Below the pieces are notes generated by a model. That model made no database searches. It saw only the letters and a list, made by a program, of their open reading frames with translations, and was not told the origin of the DNA. Shown piece after piece: positions 51,360 through 61,974 of a stretch of DNA of 64,000 nucleotides. The stretch's first letter is position 1. Every line of letters begins with the position of its first letter. The translations under genes were made by a program, and so were the position numbers. Origin of the DNA: Emiliania huxleyi CCMP1516 (lineage: Eukaryota; Haptophyta; Isochrysidales; Noelaerhabdaceae); the NCBI RefSeq assembly GCF_000372725.1, contig NW_005198751.1, positions 82,605 to 146,604 of the forward strand, in the 5' to 3' direction.

Positions 51360-51396
<37 letters not shown>

Positions 51397-51418
51397 GCCT
51401 CCGCCTCCGCCGCCGCCT

Positions 51419-51449
<31 letters not shown>

Positions 51450-53053
51450 CGGCGGCGGTGCCCCGCCTGCGGGTGCAGCTTCAACACTTTGACTGGCGCC
51501 CACACCGCCGGCACCAGAGCTGCCACCGCCAGAGCCGCCGCCGCCGCCAGCAATGCCGCCGGGTCGCGCCTCCGCGTACGCCTCGACGGTGTGGCCTCTG
51601 AACCGCGAGCCGTCGAGCTTGCTCCTCGCAAAGGCGAGGTCGCTCGGCGACGCGAACTCGACCACGCCGCGCTGCGAGCCGTGCCCGGAGAGCTCGACGG
51701 AGACCTGCAACACCTCGCCGATCCGGCGCATCTCGTCGCGCAAGCCTTCACGGCTCAGCGCGATCGGCAAATTCTGAAGGATGAGCCGGTGCCCGCCACC
51801 ACCGCCATCGCGATTGCCCACATCGCAGGGGCCGCCGCCCCCGCTGCTGGCGGCCTCTGGCCCGCCGCTCACACCCGCGCCGCCACTGCCTCCGCCTTCG
51901 CCCCTGCTGCTGCTGGCGCCCTCGCGCCGCAGCTCGTCCAAGACGCTGCCCCTGGCGATGGCTGGCGGCGGCACCGCGGCTGGCGGCGGCACCGCAGCGG
52001 GAGCAGCGGCGGCGGAGCATGAAGCGCTCTCGCCGCTGCTGGCGGCCTCTGGCCCGCCGCTCACACCCGCGCCGCCACTGCCTCCGCCCTCGCCCCTGCT
52101 GCTGCTGGCGCCCTCGCGCCGCAGCTCGTCCAAGACGCTGCCCCTGGCGATGGCTGGCGGCGGCACCGCGGCTGGCGGCGGCACGGCAGCGGGAGCAGCG
52201 GCGGCGGAGCATGAAGCGCTCTCGCCGCCGCTGGCGGCCTCTGGCCCGCCGCTCACACCCGCGCCGCCACTGCCTCCGCCCTCGCCCCTGCTGCTGCTGG
52301 CGTCCTCGCGCCGCAGCTCGTCCAAGACGCTGCCCCTGGCGATGGCTGGCGGCGGCACCGCGGCTGGCGGCGGCACCGCAGCGGGAGCAGCGGCGGCGGA
52401 GCATGAAGCGCTCTCGCCGCCGCTGGCGGCCTCTGGCCCGCCGCTCACACCCGCGCCGCCACTGCCTCCGCCCTCACCCCTGCTGCTGCTGGCGCCCTCG
52501 CGCCGCAGCTCGTCCAAGACGCTGCCCCTGGCGATGGCTGGCGGCGGCACCGCGGCTGGCGGCGGCACGGCAGCGGGAGCAGCGGCGGCGGCGGAGCCCG
52601 AGTCAGTCCTCTGCCGCGCCGCCTTGGCTCGGGCAGCTGGCGGCTCACCCAGCCTCGACTGAGACGCGCTCTCCTCCTCTCCCTCGCTCGCTGCCGCCTC
52701 TCTCCTCTCGCTGCGCAGCTCAGCCAGCACGCTGCCTCGGGTGAGGGCTGCGCGTGGGCCTGCATCCGCCCTGAGGCGGCACGTCTCCGGCCCAGCTTCC
52801 GTCTCCAGCCCAGCTTTTTCCGTGGCGGTGAGTGGCGCGCCTGCCGCCGTGTCGGCGGCCTGCGCCTCAGCCTGCGCCTCGCCCCACTCTTGCGGCGCTC
52901 GCCTCCACGCATTTACCCGCGTGTCCTTGCCATTCTCGACCTGCGTCTCCCGCCGCTGCAGCCGCTGCGCCGCCGCCATAACCTCGCCGGAGAGGGCGGA
53001 CCCGCCACCGCCACCGCCACCGCTGCCGCTGCCAGCTGCGCCCCCGCCACCAC

Positions 53054-53132
<79 letters not shown>

Positions 53133-53277
53133 GCCACCGCAGCTACTCTTGTGGCACCGGCCGGGGCCAGCAGCGACCTGAGGCGGTGGCTGCGCCGCTG
53201 CCACCGTTGGCAACGCTGCTGGCTGCTGCGGCGCGGACTTGGCCTCTGCTGCCGCCACGCGCATGGCCACGCGAGAG

Positions 53278-53312
<35 letters not shown>

Positions 53313-53475
53313 GCGTGGCGGTGGCGGTGGCGGCGGTGGCGGCAATCCTGACGGCAGCCGCGAGAGTGGCGGCGGTGCGGGAGGGGCCGGCGGTAGTGGC
53401 CGCAGCTGCGGCTGTGGTTGTGCTGGCCGCAGCGCCGCGGGCGCTAGCACTGGCGGCGGCGGCACGTGCTGCTGA

Positions 53476-53513
<38 letters not shown>

Positions 53514-55088
53514 AGGCGGCCGCGACTGCGGCGGAGGCGATGGCTTTCGCGGCGGCTTCCAGAGCTCGTCTGAAAAGTCGAAGATGTAGTGCGCCGGGAT
53601 GTTGGGCGGCTTCGGCGGCGGATCTGTCGCTGCGAGGTGCGGTGGCTCTGTTGCCGGGAGGCGAGGAGGAGGGAGGCGAGGAGGAGGAGGAGGAGGGAGG
53701 CGAGGAGGAGGAGGAGGAGGGAGGCGAGAAGGAGGCCGATCGGCCTCGGCGTGCCGCGCTTCCTCGGCGTGCCGCGCCTCGACTCTCAGCGCGACCGCCG
53801 CCGAAACCGCTGCCGCCGCCGCCGCAGCTCTGGTCGTCGCCGAGGGCTTGCGGGAGAGAGCGACGGCAGCGGCGTGACCTGCAGTCGCAGCTCCGGCGGC
53901 AAAGGAGGGGAACGCGCGGGCAACCGACGGTGCAGCCACGGGCACAGCCACAGGCGTAGCCACAGGCACAGCCACAGGCACAGCCACGGGCGTAGCCACG
54001 GGCGTAGCCACAGGCGTAGCCACAGGCGCAGCCGCAGGTGCAGCTGCGGGAGCAGGGGCAGGGGCGGAGGCAGTGGTAGGGGCGGCGGCAGCGGCAGGGA
54101 CGGCGGTAGTGGTGGGAGAAGGGGCAGCAGGCGCAGAGGCCGGACGCATGCGCGGGCGCGCGCGCTGCTTCCTTGGCCCTGCGTCGCGAGCTGCTGCGGG
54201 TGAGGCTGCTGCGGGTGGGGCAGCGGCCGAGGCGGCCGAAGCGGGCGCTGGCACGGGACTGCCTTGCACGCAGCTACCTCGTGCTGCGCCCGGCTGCTTC
54301 GCCGACGCGTCTGCCTCTCGATCCCTCGGCCTCTTCTGCTTCGGCAGCGGGTGGTGCGCGCCCGAAGCTGTCGCTCTCTTGTGTTTCTTGCCTCCCAGGT
54401 GGGCCCGCACAAGCTCCGCCCTTTCGAGGCTGAACGTGAGCGCGGAGCCGCAGCGAGTGCACCACAGGTGGGGAGCGCCCTTTGGCGTGGTAAACGGGAT
54501 GAGCACATCGGCCAGCGTGCCACCCGCCGCGACGACGCTACGCGTCGGCAGCGCCGTCTTCGGAGGTCGGTACGCGGCTGGAGTGCCAGAGGCGACGGCG
54601 GAGGTAGCGGAGGAGGCGGCGGCAGTGCTTTCACTTGCGGCCCGCTTGCTGTAGTCTGCTGGCCAAAAGGGCGCCTCTGCTGCCGGCGCGGGCTGTCCTC
54701 CGTTCACTTCCGCGAGCGAGACGGCGCCATCCGCGCCATCGATCGAAGGCTTGGAGCGGCTGCTGTTGGGTGCTGCTGGGAGCGGTGCGCCGTCTGCTGG
54801 GTGCTGCTTCGCCCTCTCGCGCTCCTGCTTGGTCAGCGGGCGTCGCTCGCCCCCCCCCTCGCCACCGTCGCCACCGTCGCCAGCGCTGCCGCTAGCGCTC
54901 TTTGCTGCGCACGTGCTGTTGGATGCTTCAGCGACGCTTGCCGCTCGAACGTCGGGCGGCTCAGCGGCGGGCTCGGCCTGCGCGTCCGCGGCCGAGATCG
55001 CTGGCCAAAATGGTGGTCCGAGCGGGCCGAGGACCTCGGTGAGGAACTCGCCCAGCGGTAATAAGGCAAGGCCAGCCAGGTCGCGCAT
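50793..55088 (-). CDS. Large low-complexity protein with matrin-type finger, RRM and RanBP2-type zinc finger
   Basis: One uninterrupted ORF of 1431 residues. In order: PPFWPAIS and APFWPADY motifs; near residue 205 a finger-like LWCTRCGSALTFSLERAELV then RAHLGGKKHKRA (C-x2-C...H-x4-H); long Pro/Ala runs; a poly-Ser run from an AGC repeat near residue 660-680; four 64-residue tandem repeats (residues about 830-1085) containing IARGSVLDELRRE; an RRM near 1103-1180 (LILQNLPIALS, then GVVEFASPSDLAFARSKLDG); and at the C-terminus FWVCRSCGTRSWEARSSCRK with CGVAKPPG, a RanBP2-type finger (C-x2-C-x10-C-x2-C). The ARGSVL(D/A)EL motif also appears singly before the repeats. RNA-binding, probably nuclear, perhaps condensate-forming; the function is inferred from domains only. 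Absence of introns in such a long gene is notable here. Confidence 0.75.
51830..52600. repeat. Four 192-bp tandem repeats
   Basis: The phase marker GAAGCGCTCTC recurs at 52021, 52213 and 52405, an exact 192-bp period (64 codons). Units differ by only a few bases, so the array is young or homogenised. It lies in frame in the RRM protein. Confidence 0.93.
53055..53132. repeat. (CTG)n trinucleotide repeat
   Basis: About 25 CTG triplets on the plus strand. On the minus strand it is AGC, encoding poly-Ser in the RRM protein. Confidence 0.95.
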
Positions 55089-55336
55089 GGCTCCTCAGAA
55101 CATGCCCGGTTGGCGTCGCGCGAGGCCGAGGGAGTGGCCTGGCGAGTAGAGGCCCCGCCCACCCAGGGTACCCTCTCCGAGGACCCATCCATTGGGTTGG
55201 CGTGTGAGAAGTGGGCTTTCGCTTTGAGTTGCGCTCTCGCAAAGCCCGATCCTGCATGATGTAGCCTCTCCGGCGGCGGCCTCCAGGCCACCCGACGCCC
55301 GCGCACGCGCGGCCGGCCTGCAGCAGCCCTATCGGG

Positions 55337-55905
55337 CGTGCCTGGAGGCGAGGGCGAGGTGGAGGGCGGCGGCGGCGTAGGCGGCGGCGGTGACGGCGAG
55401 GTGGAGGGCGGCGGCGGCGTGGGCGGCGGAGGCGCCGGTGGTGGCGGCTTGGGCGGCGGAGGCGCCGGTGGCGGCGACGTGGGCGGCGGAGGCGAGGGCG
55501 AGGTGGAGGGCGGCGGCGGTGACGGCGAGGTGGAGGGCGGCGGCGACGTGGGCGGCGGAGGCGAGGGCGGCGGCGATGTGGGCGGCGGAGGCGAGGGCGA
55601 GGTGGAGGGCGGCGGCGGCGTGGGCGGCGGCGGTGACGGCGAGGTGGAGGGCGGCGGCGACGTGGGCGGCGGAGGCGCCGGTGGCGGCGGCGTGGGCGGC
55701 GGAGGCGCCGGTGGCGGCGACGTGGGCGGCGGAGGCGAGGGCGAGGTGGAGGGCGGCGGCGGCGTGGGCGGCGGAGGCGAGGGCGAGGTGGAGGGCGGCG
55801 GCGGCGTAGGCGGCGGCGGTGACGGCGAGGTGGAGGGCGGCGGAGGCGTGGGCGGCGGAGGCGCCGGTGGTGGCGGCTTGGGCGGCGGAGGCGCCAGGAA
55901 GTGAG
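55337..55905. repeat. GC-rich minisatellite (GGCGGAGGCGAGGGC type)
   Basis: Irregular tandem repeats of 15-40 bp built from GGCGGCGGCG, GAGGTGGAGG and GTGGGCGGCG words. The minus strand reads PPPPTPPPPSTSPSPPPPTP-like, as in pherophorin or extensin linkers, and the plus strand reads Gly/Val/Glu repeats. Neither is attached to a recognisable domain, so no gene is called. Confidence 0.85.
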
Positions 55906-55999
55906 TGAGAACTGCTCGACCCACCCGGATCCTGCTGAACAAGCTCCTCTTGTAGCTCGATCGGTCACACCGCCATCACCGCCGACGTCTCCCAGTGAG

Positions 56000-58178
56000 A
56001 TGATGGAGAGGGGGGACGACACCGCTCGGCTCGGAGTAAGCCCCGCCCCACATCCGTACCAAATCCAGGCACACGCCCCGGGGCAGATGTACTCGCGCCG
56101 CTCCCGCTCCCGCTCTCGCGAGCGCTACTACCGCGATCGCTCCCCTCCTCGCCGGCGCAGCCCGAGTCCGCGCCGGCGCTCGCCCAGCCCGCGCCGGCGC
56201 TCCCCGAGCCCGCGCCGGCGCTCGCCCGAAGCGCAGAAGGACGGCGAGGGACGCAAGCGGCGGCGCGCCCGGATGTGGGACGTGGACTCGTCCGGGCAGG
56301 AGGTGGCGCCGCCGGCCAACACGGCGGCGGGGGCGGCGGGGAGCGCGCTGCCCAACGCGATGGCGAGGATGCAGGAAACCGCGATGATGACGGCGCTGCT
56401 GCAGCAGCAGGCGGCGCTTACGCGGCGCGCGCGGCGGCTGCACATTGGGAACCTGCCGCCGGGGCTGACGCTGGAGTCGATGCGCGAGCTCTTCAACACG
56501 ACGCTGAGCGCGGCCAAGCTCACCCTCGACGAGGCGCCCTGCATCAACGACGTCCACATGTCTGGCGACGCGCGCTTTGGCTTTGTCGAGTTCCGGTCGG
56601 TGCTCGAGTGCACGAACGCGCTGGTGCTGGACGGGATGCAGCTGCTCGGCCGAGCGCTCAAGGTGCAGCGGCCGAACGACTACATGCCTCCCCCGCCCGG
56701 ACTCGACAAGGTGCTCATCCCGCAGTCGGTCTCTTCCGTCGTCACCTCGTCCACCGTCCCGACCTCGACCGCCTCGCTGCTCGGCCTGCACGGCGCGCAG
56801 CTGTCCGCCGTCGGCAACCCCGCCGTCTCGGCCGCGCTCACCGCGTCGGGGATGCCGCCCGGCGGGTCCGTCTCCGGCCTCTCGGGCGCCGCCCTCGCGG
56901 CGATGTCTGCTGCGGCGGTCCCCCTCGCCGCCGCAAGCGGTGCCGCCGCCGCGGGCGTCAGCGCGCTAGGCAGCCTCGCAAACAACAACCTCGGCCTCAC
57001 GCGGCGGGCGAGGAGGGTGCACGTGGGCAACCTGCCGCTGGGCGCGGGGCTCACGGCCGAGATGCTCAAGCAGTTCTTCAACGCCGCCATCACGTCGGCG
57101 AACCTGCACGACTCGTCCAAGGAGGGCGACCCTGTCATCGACTCGATGATCGGCTCCGAGGGCAAGTTCGGCTTCATCGAGTTTCGGACCATCGCCGAGG
57201 CGAGATACGGGGAGATATGGGGAGATGTGGGGAGATCGAGTTTCGGACCATCGCCGAGGCGACGCCGTGTTGCCACACCACCCACGGGACTGGACCCACA
57301 CACGCTGGATTCGAGACTCTGGAGGTATGGGACTAGGCGACCTCGTGCATCGCGCTCAACAACATCGAGCTCGCCGGCAAGCAGCTCCGCATCGAGCGAC
57401 CCCGCGACTACGCGCCCATGCCAGACTCGATGCTGGACGAGCTGCGCGCGGCGGGCGTGCTCGGCAACACCTCCATCTCGCCCGACGGGAAGGACCTCCT
57501 CGCCGCGGCGGCGCCCCCCTCCGCCGCGAGCAGCGGAGGGCTACTCCAGCTCGGCCTGGCCGCGCCCCCCGCCGCGCCCGCCGCGGCCCCAGCAGGCCCG
57601 CCGCCCGTCGACCCGTCGACCGCGACGCCCGTCCTCGTCCTCGACGCGATGGTGTCAAAGGAGGACCTGGCCAGCGCCGAGGAGATGGGCGAGATCCTCG
57701 AGGACGCGAGGTCCGAGTGCTCCAAGCACGGCGCCGTGTCCCATCCCCTACCTCCACAGTACACCCCCCCCCCCTCTGCAGGTCCGAGTGCTCCAAGCAC
57801 GGCGCCGTCTCCCTCTACGTGCCCAAGCCCGGCGTGTCCGGCCCTGCCGGCTCGGGGGCGGAGGAGGCTGCGATCGCGCTGAAGCTCTTTGCGGAGTACG
57901 GCACCGCCGCCGAGGCGCTCGCTTGCGGAAAGGTGAAGGAGAGACGCGGGAGACGAGCGGAGCGGAGATGATGCCGGAGAAGAGCACATGTACATGTCCG
58001 CATATCTCCCCACACCTCCCCACACCTCCCCACACCTCCCCACACCTCCCCACACCTCCCCCCTGGCGCGCCGCAGGAGCTGCACGGGAAGCAGTTCGAC
58101 GGGCGGACGGTGCTCGCCTCCTTCCTGCCGCCCGAGGCCTTCCAGGCCGTCAAGGGGCTGGACTGCTTCACGGCGTGA
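56000..58178 (+). CDS. U2AF2: U2AF large subunit (U2AF65-like splicing factor)
   Basis: Exons 56000-57199, 57337-57710, 57782-57932 and 58077-58178 give 608 residues. U2AF binds the polypyrimidine tract and recruits U2 snRNP to the branch point. Seen: an N-terminal RS domain (RRSPSPRRRSPSPRRRSPSP), RRM1 (RRLHIGNLPPGLTLESMREL, then FGFVEFRSVLECTNALVLDG), RRM2 (RRVHVGNLPLGAGLTAEMLK, then KFGFIEFRTIAEATSCIALN) and a C-terminal UHM (ECSKHGAVSLYVPKPG, then GKQFDGRTVLASFLPPEAF). The linker between RRMs is long and Ala/Ser-rich. In RRM1 and RRM2 the RNP1 positions keep aromatic residues. Donors are GC, GT, GT. Introns 1 and 2 carry exact 28- and 29-bp exon copies. The UHM lacks a clear RxF motif as far as can be read. 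Confidence 0.93.
57176..57262 (+). repeat. Exact 28-bp exon-edge duplication (U2AF intron 1)
   Basis: Blocks 57176-57203 and 57235-57262 are identical over 28 bp, around 31 bp of GGGGAGATATGG-type repeat. Both contain the GAG|GC donor; the TAG|GCGAC acceptor is 74 bp further on. Confidence 0.95.
57709..57808 (+). repeat. Exact 29-bp exon-edge duplication (U2AF intron 2)
   Basis: Blocks 57709-57737 and 57780-57808 are identical over 29 bp and each begins AG|GT. The donor is in the left copy and the acceptor in the right one, making a 71-bp intron whose first 27 bp are duplicated exon. Confidence 0.95.
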
Positions 58179-59625
58179 ACGGACTCGACGCTCAGCTCGC
58201 GGGAGATTGCGGGAGATTGCGGGAGATCTGGGGAAAAAATTTTTAAGCCAACCCCCTGTCCCTTTTTGAACCCCCCCCCCCCCTTTTTGCGGCCGGGGGG
58301 TCCCCCCCCCCCCCCTTTCTTTACAAGGGGGTGTCCTTCCGGAGGGATGCAATTCGCGCGAGTGGTGCGCCTGCGGCGGGGTTCCCCCCTTTCCGGGCCC
58401 CGTTGAATGTGTCCCAGGCCGTTCCCCCCCCCCCCCCCCCTCCCTCCCCCCCTCCCCTCCTGCCCACCCACCCTCGCAGCTGGCACTCGAGCTGGGGGCC
58501 GGCTTCTGCACAAGCGGACGTTGGCCACGCAAGCCGCCGACACGGCCCCGCGACACAACACTGCGCTGCTCCACACAGGTGTGTGTCTGTCGGAAGTTAC
58601 CGGCTGGGGGGGGCGGGGGCAAGGTGGCAAGCGTCTCGGTATTTTTCTCATTTTTTTTTTCAGAATACAGAAAGTGAGAAGTAAGGGGAAAGAAAGAAAG
58701 AAAACGGACAACCCCCACGGCTCTGGGGGGAGGCGGGGGGCCTAGGGGGTACCCGTGCGGGGGGGAGATGGGGTCCCCCAGCCCGCCGCAGCCCAATTTT
58801 TTTTCTTTTTTGCGCGATTTTTCACTTGTTTTCATGGGAATTCGCGGTACTTGCGGCCATGCTATCACGCCTTGCGACAGCCTGTCGGCGCTGCTGACCG
58901 TGCCCTGCTGCACAATTGACCGCCTGCATAGCTCACGGCCTTAGTATCCAGCATTCAGTGACGACCTGATCGTACGGCCAGTAGGAAGGTGTCCTTCCAG
59001 CTGCGTGCACGCTTGGCGCAATGCCCGTCACAAACTGCCTCGGATTGGCTGCTGGCACTCTCGAGGCTATGCCTACACAGCCTCGCGCGCATGCGCAGTC
59101 AAGAGGGATCACGCACCTTCTCAGGACAGCACCGGCGCCTCTCTTGTGGACCGGCAAACTTGGTGGTCTAGTGTCACCAATGTGGGACCAGTGCGGCATC
59201 GCGCCATCGACAGCTCTGAACTGCGCCTCACCACTGACCGGGAAGGCCGCCAAGTGGGCCAGCACCGATCGCACATTGTGGCAGCAGTCACCAGTGCGTG
59301 TCTGATAGCTAGAGCAGCAGCATCAGGGTCGCAGGGTCGGATCGTGTCAAGCCTCTCGCCCGGCCGGCCGCGTGCAGACGTCGGCCTGTCTGCTGTCTGG
59401 AGTGATCTGTCGGCGGTCAGTACGACCGATCAGGTCAGAGTTTTCGGATGGTTGGAGGGTCTATCTGTATGTACTCCTCGAGATCTCTCCAAATCTGCCT
59501 TCTGTTAGACCGGGTTAGATCCGGAAGTTGGTGCTAGTAGAGACTAGTAGAGCCGGAGCCCCGTTTCCGCACTGCGGCGCGGCGCACGGTGCCTCCGGGG
59601 GCCCCCGCCTCCCCCCAGAGCCCCA
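58179..59625. other. Repeat-rich intergenic region
   Basis: It holds GGGAGATTGC tandem units (58197-58226), several C or G homopolymers of 10-18 bp (58268-58320, 58424-58442), and a fragment of the AAAGAAAG dispersed repeat (58684-58712). The stretch 58840-59620 has ordinary composition but no recognisable gene. Confidence 0.55.
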
Positions 59626-60070
59626 CGGAGGGAATGGGAGGACGGCACGGGCGCACGCCGCCACCACACAGGGATTTTAAGGAGAGGGGTGTGATGCGCT
59701 AGCCGTCACCCACCCTTGGGCGTCCGCCTCTTCCTATCTCCCTTCGCAGTCTCTCGCCGATTCTCGCTGCAACCTTCATGCCCACCTCGCGGTCGTCCGG
59801 GCATATCTTGGCCCCTCTCGAGTCTATCGAGCTCTCCTCGCGCAAGGACGACTCTTCTGACGCCCACTGCGATCATTTGCCGCCCAGTCATATCGTTGCT
59901 CAGGTCCACTCTCTCTTCTAAAACTTGTGCCTCCACGGATGATGTCGGCGCTGGGGTCCCCTTCGGGTGCATCGTGACAGCTGACAACGGGATTTCCACT
60001 GGTTCGTCCTCCTCGGAGTCGTCTTCCCCGGGGGAGGTGGTCAGGACTGCTACGCATATGTAATCGCCCA
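59626..60070 (+). repeat. Dispersed repeat, copy E
   Basis: It shares the GGGAGGGATGG-like block, the ACACAGGGATTTTAAGGAGA block and the distal part with the copy at 61254-61830. It lacks about 150 bp present there between CTCGCGGTCG and the GGCCCCT(C)TCGAGTC block. Antisense reading gives SNDMTGRQMIAVGVRR as in the other copy. Confidence 0.85.
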
Positions 60071-60247
60071 GAATGCACAGATCGGCCATGTTATGTCAAT
60101 ACGCGCCCGCGATCCATAGTGCGTCGGCCAGACGTCGCGTATTTCGGTGTCGTGCCCGAGCCAAGTGGCGCCTGAGGGAGCAACAAATGTCTTGCGTATT
60201 ACGAGTCCGTCTTCTGCATCCACCTTCGGCCGATCGGGGTGTGCCTC

Positions 60248-60462
60248 TCAAGGCGCGCTACGCCCCACGTACTACGCACACGCATTCCGGATTCGAGTGA
60301 GAAGTGGCGGCCGACGGGGGTTACGCCTCACGCATTACGCATACGCTTGATGCATTCGCACGCCCAAGGTGTCGGAGAGGGCCTACGCCCCACGTACTAC
60401 GCATTCGAGTGAGAAGTGGCGGCCGGCGGGGGTTACGTCTCACGCATTACGCATACGTTTTA
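60248..60462. repeat. Short direct repeats with ACGCATTACGCATACG words
   Basis: Two units, about 60248-60345 and 60379-60462, share GCCCCACGTACTACGCA, GAGTGAGAAGTGGCGGCC and CACGCATTACGCATACG in that order. No coding was recognised. Confidence 0.8.
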
Positions 60463-60785
60463 CGCATTCGCATGTCGGAGAGCGACCGTGCCTCGTTCGC
60501 CGCTTTTCAAGTTTGTTGTAGAGATTTCACGTTGTAGAGCGCCTCTACATCGCTTGAGCACTTGAGCACTGGATAGGGTCGATTCCGCGTGGTACGGGAC
60601 CCCTCGATCGTCTCACCCTCCCTCACTGGAGTGTTCATTGGGGGGGGTCATAACAAACACGGTACAGGATCGAGGTGCACGCTGCCGAAGCAGTGTCGTC
60701 CCCCCTCTCCTTGGCGGCGGTGGCGGTGTGACCGATCGAGCTACATCGCTCTACAACGCACGCAGTTCGTCCCGCGGCGGATGTA

Positions 60786-60870
60786 GAGCTCTACAGCTCT
60801 CCAGCGCTCTCCAGCGCTCTACAGCTCTACAGCTCTACAGCGCTCTACACTCTACATCCTCTACACCCTC
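60786..60870. repeat. CTCTACAG microsatellite-like tract
   Basis: About ten AGCTCTAC / AGCGCTCT units in a row with variants. Confidence 0.85.
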
Positions 60871-61185
60871 CCGCACCGCCTAAAATTCTTTTTCGCACGG
60901 AAACTGACGCCCCCCCGGGGGCGGGCCCAGTACCTCGAGAGAGAGATTTTTAGAAGCCAACAAGAAATGTGTCACACACAGTGAGATTTGGGCTCTGAGG
61001 TGACTTGGACCACCAAGAACTGGCTAGGGCTGCAGAAGCAGCGTATCTCAGTCGTTCTTCACACGGCCATCGCAGAGCAGATTGTGAATGAGCTTGCCTC
61101 CGGCGAGGGCGGTCGAGTGCACGGAGCTTAGTGCCTCGCCGTCCTCGCCCAGGAGTCGCTTAGGCGGCTCCCGTGGTGTACCTGT

Positions 61186-61830
61186 GTTAGTGCCAGTGCG
61201 CGCCAGTCCCGTGCCCAGTGTCGTGGCAGCCTTTTTTAATTCTTTTTCAGTGTAAAAAAAAGACAGAAAGAAAACGGACAACCCAAGGGAGGGATGGGAG
61301 GACGGCACGCCGCCACCACACAGGGATTTTAAGGAGAGGGGTGTGGTGCGCTAGCCGTCGCCCACCCTTGGGCGTCCGCCTCTTCCTATGTCTCTTCGCA
61401 GTCTCTCTCCGATTCTCGCTTCAATCTTCGTGCCACCTCGCGGTCGCCCCCTTCTCGTCGTGCTCTCCCTTGTCGCTTCTTCCTCTGTCGCGTCGCTCTC
61501 CTCTGCCTCGTTCTGTGCCGCCGCCGCCGCCTGCCGTTCCCTTGTTCTCTCGGCTTCTTTCGCCTTTCGGCGCAGCTCCGCCCTCCTTTGCTGCATATCC
61601 TGGCCCCTCGAGTCTATCGAGCTCTCCTCGAGCAAGGACGAGTCTTCTGACGCCCACTGCTATCATTTGCCGCCCAGTCATATCATTGCTCAGGTCCACT
61701 CTCTCTTCGAACACTTGTGCCTTCACGGATGATGCCGGCGCTGGGGTCCCCTTCGGGTGCATCGTGACGGCTGACAACGGGATTTCCGCTGGTCCGTCCT
61801 CCTCTGAGTCGTTTTCCCCCGCTTCCTTCC
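61186..61830 (+). repeat. Dispersed repeat, longest copy F
   Basis: It starts with the 33-bp block (61186-61218), then a purine-rich stretch (AAAAAAAGACAGAAAGAAAAC), then the conserved blocks to about 61830, ending 145 bp before the CRAL-TRIO start codon. On the minus strand an acidic-basic frame (ASEDSSLLEESSIDSRGQDM, then QQRRAELRRKAKEAERTRER) runs to KIEARIGERLRRDIGRGG and a stop at 61351. That tail is shared with copies at 8.8 and 25.9 kb, so it may be the C-terminus of an element protein. Confidence 0.85.
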
Positions 61831-61974
61831 GCTCGGCTCTTCTTTCGGTAGCAGCGAGTTGCGTTCAAAAATTCTTTTTTCACTGTAAATTCTTTTTCGT
61901 AGAAGGTGCGCGCCGAGCTCGAGAAGCGCGTCTCGATCGCCACTCTGCCTCTCTCCGATCCTGCTAAACCGGGT

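Noticed and set aside
54833..55942. Minus-strand Pro/Ser/Thr repeat ORF resembling pherophorin or extensin
   Set aside because: The repeat is fully explained by the GC-rich minisatellite at 55337-55905. No signal peptide or folded domain is attached, and the frame then runs through the start of a different gene.
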